Source: Gemmatimonadota bacterium
GTDB taxonomy: Bacteria; Gemmatimonadota; Gemmatimonadetes; Gemmatimonadales; GWC2-71-9
NCBI GenBank assembly: GCA_003221985.1
Contig: QHUQ01000034.1
Span: 1 to 19,427 of the forward strand
Length of the DNA: 19,427 nt
Direction of reading: 5' to 3'
Positions within the stretch are counted from its first letter, which is position 1; each line of letters starts with the position of its first letter. This document shows positions 1 through 6,806 of the stretch, in pieces. The notes below the pieces were generated by a model. It saw only the letters and a program-made list of their open reading frames with translations. It made no database searches and was not told the DNA's origin. The translations under genes were made by a program, and so were the position numbers.

Positions 1-1159
1 CTCCGGCATCGCGGGCACCGCCGTGGCCCAGGCGGAGGTCGACGTGCGGATGAAGGACGCCGACCTTGGCCGCGTCGCCCAGGGAACTCTCGCCGCCCGC
101 GCCATCCTCGACGACCGGCTGAAACGGCGTCGCATCACGAAGTACGAATACGCGCGGCTCGTCGCCTTGCTCTCCGGCAGCGATACCTACGCCGGGTTCG
201 GTCGCGCCGAGCTGACGATCGAGGCGGTGTTCGAGGACCTCGCCGTCAAGCAGGAGGTGCTGCGGGAAGTCGAGCAGGTGCTCCCCCAAGACGGCGTGTT
301 CGCATCCAACACCTCCACGATTCCGATCACGCGCATCGCCGAGGCGGCGCACGACCCGGAGCGCGTCATCGGGATGCATTTTTTCTCGCCCGTCGCGAAG
401 ATGCCGCTGCTCGAGGTGATCCCCGGTGCCCGCACGTCGCCGCAGACGATCAGCACGGCGGTTGCGTTTGGGCGGCGGCTGGGCAAGACGGTGATTGTCG
501 TGCAGGACAGCCCCGGCTTCTGGGTGAACCGGATCCTGGCGCCCTACGCGAACGAAGTCGGTCACGTCCTGGCCGAGGGGGCGTCGATCGAGGAGATCGA
601 CAGCATGGCGGTGCGCTTCGGCTTCCCCGTCGGGCCGGTGACGCTGCTCGACGAGGTGGGCCTCGACGTCGCGATCAAAGTCGCGGGGGTGATGCAGGAC
701 GCCTATGGCGATCACATCAAGCCGGCGGCGGGACCGGGCATCGCGGCGTTGGTGAAAGCCGGCCGCCTGGGGCGCAAATCCGGCGGCGGCTTTTACATCT
801 ACACGGGCGGCAAGAAGCGCGGCGTGGACGAGAGCGTCTACGGATTGCTCGGCATCCATCCCAACGGCGGGCCACGCCCGGCGGAGATTCTCCAGCGTCT
901 GCTGCTCGGCATGGTGAACGAAGCCGCGCGCGCGCTGGGCGAAGGGGTAGTGAGAAACGCCCGCGACGGCGACATCGGCGCGATCTTCGGGTTCGGCTTT
1001 CCGCCCTTTCGCGGCGGTCCGCTGCGCTACGCCGATGACCTGGGCGCCGAGCGCGTGGTCACCGATCTCGAGCGTCTCGCCGAGCGTCATGGCGCACGCT
1101 TCGCACCATGTGAGGTGATGCAGGAGCATGCTCGCCAAGGGACCAAGTTCTACTCCTGA
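1..1159 (+). CDS. fadJ: 3-hydroxyacyl-CoA dehydrogenase, FadJ/FadB type (5' end outside window)
   Basis: C-terminal part of the fatty-acid oxidation multifunctional protein. It oxidises L-3-hydroxyacyl-CoA with NAD in the cytoplasm during beta-oxidation. The frame is open from base 2, and the first residues (SGIAGTAVAQ) look like the end of the Rossmann dinucleotide-binding loop, so the enoyl-CoA hydratase half must lie upstream of the window. Visible family marks are the NAD-site SNTST (about 309-323), the catalytic His in GMHFFSP (codon 377-379), the partner Glu in LLEVIPG (about 414), DSPGFWVNRIL, and the second helical domain with GRKSGGGFYIY and FGFGFPPFRGGPLRY. No internal damage is seen. 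The TGA at 1157-1159 overlaps the next ATG by one base, suggesting translational coupling. The GTG at 23 is not the true start. The family assignment is firm; FadJ versus FadB rests on the overall style of the sequence. Confidence 0.93.
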   Translation, partial: SGIAGTAVAQAEVDVRMKDADLGRVAQGTLAARAILDDRLKRRRITKYEYARLVALLSGSDTYAGFGRAELTIEAVFEDLAVKQEVLREVEQVLPQDGVFASNTSTIPITRIAEAAHDPERVIGMHFFSPVAKMPLLEVIPGARTSPQTISTAVAFGRRLGKTVIVVQDSPGFWVNRILAPYANEVGHVLAEGASIEEIDSMAVRFGFPVGPVTLLDEVGLDVAIKVAGVMQDAYGDHIKPAAGPGIAALVKAGRLGRKSGGGFYIYTGGKKRGVDESVYGLLGIHPNGGPRPAEILQRLLLGMVNEAARALGEGVVRNARDGDIGAIFGFGFPPFRGGPLRYADDLGAERVVTDLERLAERHGARFAPCEVMQEHARQGTKFYS

Positions 1160-2085
1160 TGCTGCGCGCCGCTTTTCTCTGGTTGAGCGAGCAGCCGCGC
1201 ATCTTTCGTTTCGTCCGGAAGAACCGCGTCGCCCGCAAGCTGGCGTCGCGCTTCGTCGCGGGCGAGACGGTGGACGAGGCAATCACCACGCTGCGCGACC
1301 TGAATGCCCTCTCGGCGTCCCTCGATCTGCTCGGCGAGTCGGTCCTGCACGCCGAGGAAGCACAACGCGCCTGTAAGACGTATCTCGACGTCCTCGAGCG
1401 GATTTACCGCGCGAAGGCCAACGCCAACGTCTCCGTCAAGCTGACGCAGATGGGGCTCGACATCGACGAGCAGCTGTGCCTGGGCAACACGCGGTCCATC
1501 ATCCGCAAGGCGAAGCAGTACGACTCGTTCGTGCGCATCGACATGGAGCAGTCCAGCTACACCGCGCGGACACTCCAGCTCTTTACGGACGTGTTCTATC
1601 CCGAATTCGGGAACGCCGTAGGGGTGGTGCTGCAGTCCTATTTGCGGCGGACCGGCGCCGACGTGGATGCGATGATCGGGTTGGGCGCCCGCGTGCGGCT
1701 TTGCAAAGGTGCGTACAAGGAACCCGAGGACGTCGCATTCCCGGACAAGCGCGACGTGGACGCGAATTACATCGCCTGCATGGAGCGGCTGCTCGAGCGC
1801 GGCAACTATCCCGGCATTGCCACGCATGACGTGGCCATCATCGACCACGCCAAGGCATTCACGAAGAAACGTGGGATTCCCGCCGAGCGATTCGAGTTTC
1901 AGATGCTGTACGGCGTGCGGCGCGATCTCCAGCACCGGTTGCGGCGCGAAGGTTACAACATGCGGGTGTACGTGCCGTTCGGGACGCACTGGTATCCGTA
2001 TCTGATGCGCCGCCTCGCCGAACGCCCCGCGAACATCGCCTTTATCGCCACGAACATCCTCAAAGAATGGACGACACGACGTTAG
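1159..2085 (+). CDS. Proline dehydrogenase, monofunctional
   Basis: FAD enzyme that oxidises proline to pyrroline-5-carboxylate, feeding electrons to the quinone pool at the inner face of the membrane. The product is 308 residues, the usual size for a single-domain bacterial PRODH rather than a full PutA, and no P5C dehydrogenase is fused or adjacent. Recognisable blocks are SVKLTQMGLDID, RIDMEQSSYT, LQSYLRRTGADVDAMI, RVRLCKGAYKEP, IATHD and the highly typical C-terminal YVPFGTHWYPYLMRRLAERP that lines the flavin and proline site. The ATG at 1159 overlaps the upstream fadJ stop. The stop is TAG at 2083-2085, which shows that TAG is a normal terminator in this genome. A small ORF starts inside the 3' end at 2067. 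Confidence 0.94.
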   Translation: MLRAAFLWLSEQPRIFRFVRKNRVARKLASRFVAGETVDEAITTLRDLNALSASLDLLGESVLHAEEAQRACKTYLDVLERIYRAKANANVSVKLTQMGLDIDEQLCLGNTRSIIRKAKQYDSFVRIDMEQSSYTARTLQLFTDVFYPEFGNAVGVVLQSYLRRTGADVDAMIGLGARVRLCKGAYKEPEDVAFPDKRDVDANYIACMERLLERGNYPGIATHDVAIIDHAKAFTKKRGIPAERFEFQMLYGVRRDLQHRLRREGYNMRVYVPFGTHWYPYLMRRLAERPANIAFIATNILKEWTTRR

Positions 2086-2261
2086 GCGGTTACCAACAAG
2101 TGCATGGCCGTCCCCCCGCGTTTGGGGCGGCGGACGGCCAGGCGTACTCCGTCGCCACATTCGCCGACACGCCCGACGAGGCGCTGGCACCAGTGCTGGC
2201 GCTGACGCTCGAGCAAGTGAAGGCTCACCTCGATGCATGCGTGATCCGTGCAGCTCACTAA
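2067..2261 (+). CDS. Small protein of unknown function (64 aa)
   Basis: Starts at an ATG 19 nt before the proline dehydrogenase stop and ends at TAA 2259-2261, inside the start region of rsgA (GTG 2248), so it bridges the two genes by overlaps at both ends. The product begins MDDTTLGGYQQVHGRPPAF and ends with a plausible amphipathic helix (LTLEQVKAHLDACV). No membrane segment, signal peptide or known motif is visible. The placement and the sensible amino-acid composition argue for a real gene. The N-terminal block and the C-terminal helix seem closely juxtaposed, so I suspect an internal in-frame loss relative to longer relatives, but this rests on impression only. Function is unknown. Confidence 0.55.
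   Translation: MDDTTLGGYQQVHGRPPAFGAADGQAYSVATFADTPDEALAPVLALTLEQVKAHLDACVIRAAH
2105..2140 (+). repeat. Strong inverted repeat / RNA hairpin
   Basis: A perfect 9-bp stem pairs TGGCCGTCC (2105-2113) with GGACGGCCA (2132-2140). Inside it CCCC (2114-2117) can pair with GGGG (2124-2127), leaving a six-base loop and a four-base bulge on the 3' side. It lies 20 nt after the proline dehydrogenase stop and inside the small ORF. No T-run follows, so it is not a classical intrinsic terminator. It could stall or process the transcript between the two genes, or it could be a by-product of GC-rich coding sequence. Confidence 0.5.
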
Positions 2262-3174
2262 CGGCGTGGTGCTGGCGCGCACCGCGGGCGGTTATCGGGT
2301 GCACACCGATGCCGGTGAAATCACGGCCTCGCTGCGCGGCAAACTCAAGCACCAGGACGACGATCGGGTCGTGCCGGGGGACGTTGTGGTGCTCGAGGGC
2401 TCGACCATCGCCGAAATCCGTCCGCGCCGCTCCGTGCTTGCGCGTCGGGCGGCGCAGGGCAGCAGCGGGGCCGGTCCACGGCGCGCACAGCCGGTCGCGG
2501 CCAACGTGGATCAGGTGATCGTCGTGACCTCCGCCCGTGATCCGTAGCCGAGTCCCCGGATGATCGACCGGTTCCTCGTGATCGTGGAAGCGAACGGTCT
2601 TCCCGCAGCCGTTGTCCTGAACAAGATCGAGCTCGACCGCGCGATCGAAGAGACTCTGGCGCGGCGCTTCAAGCCGGCCGGCTATCAGCTGCTGGCGACG
2701 TCCGTCAAGGCGGACGAAGGCCTGTCTGCATTGCGCGACCTGCTGCGAGGCCGGCACTCGGTCTTCACGGGTGCCTCGGGCGCCGGCAAATCGAGCCTCC
2801 TCAACGCGCTCGAGCCGGGTCTCAAGCTGCGCGTCGGGGCGATCAGCGAGAAATGGCGCACCGGCAAGCACACGACCACCGCGGCGGAGCTCGTGCCCGT
2901 TGCCGGCGTCGGGTATGTCGTCGATACGCCTGGCCTGCGGGAAGTCGGTGCCTGGGGCATCGATCCCAACGAACTGGGCGCCTGCTTTCCGGAATTCCCG
3001 CCGTATCTCGATCAATGCCGGTTCGACAACTGCCGGCACCTGGCGGAGCCGGGCTGCGCCGTCCGCAGCGCGCCCGCCGGCGCAATCGATCCGGACCGTC
3101 TGGTGTCCTACGCGCGGATCTACGAGGAAGTCAGCGAGCCTTCCTGGTCCAGCGGCCGGCGTCGCGGGCGATGA
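2248..3174 (+). CDS. rsgA: Ribosome biogenesis GTPase RsgA, interrupted by an in-frame TAG
   Basis: Circularly permuted GTPase that acts late in 30S subunit maturation. The GTG start at 2248 opens an OB-fold domain (to about residue 70) and the ANVDQVIVV strand. The frame then stops at TAG 2545-2547 and continues in the same frame with PSPRMIDRFLVIVEANG, exactly what follows in intact homologues. Downstream are G4 (NKIEL), G5 (TSVKA), G1 (GASGAGKSS), the HTTT switch, G3 (DTPGL) and the C-x4-C-x-H-x5-C zinc site in CRFDNCRHLAEPGC. Apart from the stop, nothing is missing over 308 codons. A GAG or CAG to TAG change explains it. Translation restarting at ATG 2560 would give a protein without the OB domain. 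The 3' end overlaps the convergent mazG gene by 44 nt. Identity is firm; whether the stop is real, an error or read through is open. Confidence 0.9.
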
Positions 3175-3451
3175 CTTTGGCCATCATCTGCGCGAAGGCG
3201 TCATCGAGATCGATCTGCTGCGAGTTGGCGATGCAGATCACGACGAAGAGGATGTCGGCCAGCTCCATGGCAATCGAGCCGGGCGCTTCTTCGAGCTTTT
3301 TCGGCTTCGGACCGAAGCGGTGATTCACTTCGCGAGCCAACTCGCCGACTTCCTCGGCGAGACGCGCGACGTTCGCGAGCGGGGTGAAGTATCCCTGCTC
3401 GAATTGCGCCACCCACTGATCGACCGCCTGTTGCGCCTGTCTAAAACTCAT
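3131..3451 (-). CDS. MazG-like nucleotide pyrophosphohydrolase (YpjD type)
   Basis: A 106-residue all-helical NTP pyrophosphatase, probably cleaving non-canonical or surplus (d)NTPs. It matches the short YpjD subgroup along its length: FEQGYFTPLANVARLAEEVG, NHRFGPKPKK, and the ending ARDAGRWTRKAR. Metal-binding acidic motifs are visible as EExxE (Glu33, Glu34, Glu37) and ExxD (Glu63, Asp66). I chose the ATG at 3449-3451 because homology begins there (MSFRQAQQAVDQWV) and a GAGG Shine-Dalgarno sequence sits just upstream on this strand (about 3457-3460). The frame stays open further upstream, but that part is antisense to the DUF1015 gene. The start codon overlaps the divergent DUF1015 start in one CATG. 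The 3' end overlaps rsgA. Confidence 0.9.
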   Translation of the reverse strand: MSFRQAQQAVDQWVAQFEQGYFTPLANVARLAEEVGELAREVNHRFGPKPKKLEEAPGSIAMELADILFVVICIANSQQIDLDDAFAQMMAKVIARDAGRWTRKAR

Positions 3452-4685
3452 GGCTGACCTCGTCGCGCCTTTTCGGGGTGAGCGGTATGCCGACGTTGCC
3501 CGGCTCGGCCGTCTGATCGCGCCTCCGTATGACGTAATCGATCCGGCGGAGCGCGCGCGTCTCGCGGCGCTCGACGCTGACAATATCGTCCACGTGATGC
3601 TGCCGGAAGCACCGCCCGGGCGACCCGAGGACGACCGCTATCGCGTCGCCGCCGAGCACCTCGCCGCCTGGCGCCGCAGCGGCGTGTTGCGGCGCGACCC
3701 GGAGCCGGTGTTGTACGTCCTGGCCCAGGACTTCACGCTGCCGTCAGGCCAACAGCGAACGCGCCGGGGCGTCTTCGCCGCCGTCGCTGCCGAGGGCTAC
3801 GACCCGCGCCGCATTCGCCCGCACGAACGCACGCATGCCGGGCCGAAGGCCGATCGCCTGGCGCTCATGCGTGCCACCGTCACCAACATCGAGTCGATCT
3901 TCCTCCTGGCACCCGATCACGATCGTGCGTTGGCGAACGCGGTTGCCGCAGCGTCGTCTGGCAAGCCGGATGCGACCGCCGAGCTCAACGGTGTGGGCAT
4001 CCGTCTCTGGATCGTGACCGACGTTTACCGTTTCCCGTTTCCCGATTCGCCGTTGTACATAGCCGACGGTCATCATCGCTACGAGACGGCGAGTGCCTAC
4101 GCGCTCGAAACCCCGGCGGCCGATCGCGTGCTGGCGCTCATCGTCTCGGCGCAAGATCCCGGTCTCGCCGTGTTGCCGACCCATCGCGTGATTTTTGGTA
4201 CGGGGCGGGAGCTGGAGCGGATGCTTCCGCATTGGCGGGAGTGGTTCGATGTCCAGGCGGTCCCCGCGGGACGCGATCCCGTCGCTGTCCTCGCCGCGTT
4301 GGGCCACGACCGCACGGCCTGTCTTGTCGCGGACCGCTCGCGCGTCGTCGCGCTACTGCTCCGCCCCGGCGCGTTGGCGCACCGGTTGCCGAGCCTGGCG
4401 CAGAGCGACGCCGTGCGCGACCTGGACGTCGCGCGCATCGAGTCGCTCGTCGTGAAGCAGATTCTTGGCGCCGAGACGTCGACGCCGATCGTGCGGTACG
4501 TCGCCGACGCCAATGAAGCGCTGGCGATGGTCCAGCGTGGCGGGGCCGCGGTTGCGGTGCTGCTCAATGCAACCAGGGTCGATCAGGTTTTTGCGGTCGC
4601 CGATGCCGGCGACGTGATGCCGCCGAAGTCGACCTACTTCATTCCGAAGGTGCCGAGCGGCCTAGTCTTGAGGCCCCTGACGTAG
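3450..4685 (+). CDS. DUF1015 family protein
   Basis: A 411-residue soluble protein of the widespread DUF1015 family, whose biochemical role is not established. Typical blocks are present: the N-terminal PFRGERYADVARLGRLIAPP, APPYDVI, NIVHVMLPE, the region RRGVFAAVAAEGYDPRRIRP followed by HERTHAGPKADRL, and the signature IADGHHRYETA near residue 200. Length is normal and the frame is intact. The ATG at 3450-3452 shares bases with the oppositely oriented mazG start. No good Shine-Dalgarno sequence is visible upstream, so initiation may be leaderless or weak. In other bacteria DUF1015 genes often lie beside serA, but no serA is present here. The TAG stop overlaps the convergent PfpI-family gene by 24 nt. 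Confidence 0.93.
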   Translation: MADLVAPFRGERYADVARLGRLIAPPYDVIDPAERARLAALDADNIVHVMLPEAPPGRPEDDRYRVAAEHLAAWRRSGVLRRDPEPVLYVLAQDFTLPSGQQRTRRGVFAAVAAEGYDPRRIRPHERTHAGPKADRLALMRATVTNIESIFLLAPDHDRALANAVAAASSGKPDATAELNGVGIRLWIVTDVYRFPFPDSPLYIADGHHRYETASAYALETPAADRVLALIVSAQDPGLAVLPTHRVIFGTGRELERMLPHWREWFDVQAVPAGRDPVAVLAALGHDRTACLVADRSRVVALLLRPGALAHRLPSLAQSDAVRDLDVARIESLVVKQILGAETSTPIVRYVADANEALAMVQRGGAAVAVLLNATRVDQVFAVADAGDVMPPKSTYFIPKVPSGLVLRPLT

Positions 4686-5192
4686 CGCGGCGATCAACGC
4701 TTTGCAGAATTGCGGCAAATCGGCCGGCGTGCGCGAAGAGATGAGATTGCCGTCCACCACGACCGCGCTGTCCTCCCACACCACGCCCGCGTTTTCCATG
4801 TCATCCTTGATCGCACGGACGCTGGTGGCGCGCTTGCCCTTCAGGATCTTCGCCGAGATCGGTACCCAGCCCGCGTGGCAGATGAACGCCACCGGTTTGC
4901 CGGCCTGGTACACCTCGCGCGTCAGCCGCAGCACCTTGTCGGAGCGGCGCAGCTGGTCGGGCGCGAACCCACCGGGGATCACCAGGGCGTCGAAGTCTGC
5001 CGCGTCGATCTGGTCGACGTCGGTATCGACGGTGACCGGATAGCCGCGCTTCCCTTGATAGGTGCGGTCGCCCATGCCGGCCACCGTCGTGGCCGCGCCT
5101 TCTTCCTCGAGCCGGATCTTGGGATACCACAGCTCCAGATCTTCGTACTGCGCGGCGGCAAAAATGAGGACACGCTTCCCTTTGAGCGTCAT
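4662..5192 (-). CDS. DJ-1/PfpI family protein (type 1 glutamine amidotransferase-like)
   Basis: A 176-residue cytosolic protein of the PfpI/DJ-1 superfamily, whose members act as cysteine-dependent proteases, deglycase/glyoxalase-like enzymes or stress proteins. The nucleophile elbow AFICHAGW gives Cys105 followed by His106. Glu17 in QYEDLELWYP matches the conserved acidic residue near the N-terminus. ALVIPGGFAPDQLR is the usual strand and oxyanion region. The length is that of PfpI/YraA-type proteins. The ATG at 5190-5192 shares a CATG with the divergent amidohydrolase start. A TATAGG sequence lies about 10 nt upstream on this strand and could be a -10 element giving a very short leader. The exact substrate cannot be read from sequence. 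Confidence 0.92.
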   Translation of the reverse strand: MTLKGKRVLIFAAAQYEDLELWYPKIRLEEEGAATTVAGMGDRTYQGKRGYPVTVDTDVDQIDAADFDALVIPGGFAPDQLRRSDKVLRLTREVYQAGKPVAFICHAGWVPISAKILKGKRATSVRAIKDDMENAGVVWEDSAVVVDGNLISSRTPADLPQFCKALIAALRQGPQD

Positions 5193-6731
5193 GCGCGGAA
5201 CCTATATCTTTTCCGCGGCGCCGTCGCCATCAGCGCCGGAAAAATCCTCGCCGTAGGTGACTCCGCCGACATCGCGCGCTATGTCGGTTCCAGGACCGAA
5301 GTGCTGCACGCCAATGGCGGCCTTATTCTGCCGGGCTTGGCAGATGCGCATACCCACTTCATCGACGGCGGCTTCCAGCTCGCGTCGATAAATCTCCGCG
5401 ATGCGGCGACCCCAAAAGAATTCGTGCGTCGACTGAAAGAGTACGCGGCGCATCTCAAGCCGGGCGAATGGATCACGGGCGGCGACTGGGATCACACGCT
5501 GTGGCACGGCGCGCCACTGCCACGTCACGAGTGGATCGATTCGGTCACCCCCAATAATCCCGTCTTCGTGAACCGCCTCGATGGGCACGAGGCGCTGGCC
5601 AACGCCGTGGCGATGCGCGCCGCAGGCGTGACCAAGGACACACCGGCGCCACCAGGCGGCGAAATCACAAGCGGGGGAGTCTTCAAGGATCAGGCGATGG
5701 GGCTGATCTGGCGCGCCGCGCCCGATCCCTCGCCCGAGCAGCGCGATTCCGCGCTCGCGCGTGCCCTCGCGCAGGCCGCGTCGCTCGGCGTCACCGCGAC
5801 TGGGCACTTGTCCGCTTCGTGGGCCGACCTCGCGACCTACCGGCGGCTGGAGCACGCGAACCGTCAAACCATGCGCGTGTTCCTCTATTTGCCGCTCGAC
5901 GATTGGCGCACCGTCGCCGAGAGTGTCGGGCGCGCCGGCACGGCCGACGACTGGGTGCGGATCGGCGGCGTGAAGGGTTACATGGATGGCTCCGCCGGAT
6001 CGCGCACCGCGTATTTCTTCGAGCCGTTCTCTGATTCGGCGAATTACCGCGGCCTGATGCAGCACCCGGAAGCCGACATGCGGAAATGGATCGGCGCGGC
6101 TGATTCAGCCGGATTGCAGATCGCGGTGCATGCGATCGGCGACCGGGCGAACGCGATTCTGCTTGCGATCTATGACAGCGTGGCCCGCGCGCATGGCGCC
6201 CGCGACCGCCGCTTCCGCGTCGAGCACGCGCAGCACCTGCGGCCCGAGGACATTCCGCGCTTCGGCCGGCTGCGCGTCGTGCCGTCGATGCAGCCGTATC
6301 ACGCGATCGACGACGGTCGCTGGGTCGAGCAACGTATCGGTCCGGTGCGGATCCGCACGACGTACGCATTCCGCACGCTGCTCGACTCGGAGGCACCGCT
6401 CGCCTTCGGCTCGGATTGGACCGTCGCGCCGCTCGACCCGATGCTCGGAGTCTATGCGGCGGTGACCCGCCGGACGCTCGATGACAAGAATCCCAACGGC
6501 TGGGTGCCGGAACAGAAGATCACCGTCGGGGAAGCGCTCCGTGCGTACACGTACGGGAACGCGTGGGCGACCTTCAACGAGCAAAAGTGGGGCACCCTCG
6601 CGGCCGGCCGCTTCGCCGACGTCGTCGTCCTGGACAGGGACCCGTTTGCGGTCCCGCCGGATTCCCTCGGCGCTATCAAGCCGCTCTACACGATCGTGGG
6701 GGGCAGGGTGGTCTACCGGAAGCAATTATGA
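5191..6731 (+). CDS. Amidohydrolase, YtcJ-like (Amidohydrolase_3), frame break near the start
   Basis: Metal-dependent hydrolase of the YtcJ branch, acting on an unknown amide or imide substrate. The body is complete: metal-site DAHTH (His codons 5349 and 5355), VHAIGDRAN (His 6129), EHAQHL (His 6225), GSDW (Asp 6414), and the C-terminal beta domain AAGRFADVVVLDRDPF. The body frame has no plausible start nearby; upstream it runs antisense through the PfpI gene to 4710. The ATG at 5191 is in another frame. Restoring one missing base between about 5194 and 5204 joins them and yields MR-x-NLYLFRGAVAI, a normal N-terminus for the family, giving about 513 residues. The ATG overlaps the divergent PfpI start in CATG, the same arrangement as at 3449-3452. 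No signal peptide is visible. Identity is firm; the N-terminus is inferred. Confidence 0.88.
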
Positions 6732-6806
6732 CGTTTGGCGCGGGGCGCGAAGCCGGGGATTGGCAACCAGGATATATTCGCTCAAACACGCCCTCTCCGG
6801 AGCGGC
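6732..6806 (+). promoter_or_regulatory. Leader/promoter region of the first TPR gene
   Basis: This 75-bp gap is one of only two spacers of any length in the window. It contains an AT-rich box, ATATAT at 6772-6777 (as -10, TATATT 6773-6778), and CTCCGGA at 6795-6801 carrying a short GGAG ribosome-binding sequence four bases before the ATG. No convincing -35 is present at 16-18 nt. The second TPR gene has the same pair of boxes in the same order. Confidence 0.4.

Noticed and set aside
2105..2140. Rho-independent terminator
   Set aside because: The hairpin is strong but no T-rich tract follows (GGCGTACTCC).
2545..2547. Amber codon reassignment as explanation for the rsgA TAG
   Set aside because: TAG is used as a normal terminator by the proline dehydrogenase and DUF1015 genes and the - strand gene ending at 18633; a genome-wide reassignment would extend these.
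1150..3039. Long open frame (629 codons) on the - strand opposite proline dehydrogenase and rsgA
   Set aside because: It is the antisense shadow of GC-rich coding sequence: Arg/His/Gly-rich with no domain, whereas the + strand encodes recognisable enzymes.
4710..5190. Upstream extension of the amidohydrolase frame to an ATG at 4710
   Set aside because: This part is antisense to the well-supported PfpI-family gene and its translation shows no family similarity; homology begins near 5199.
6734..6778. Complete sigma-70 promoter TTGGCG/TTGGCA with TATATT before TPR copy 1
   Set aside because: The candidate -35 sequences are 32 and 7 bases from the -10, outside the workable spacing; only the AT-rich box is kept.
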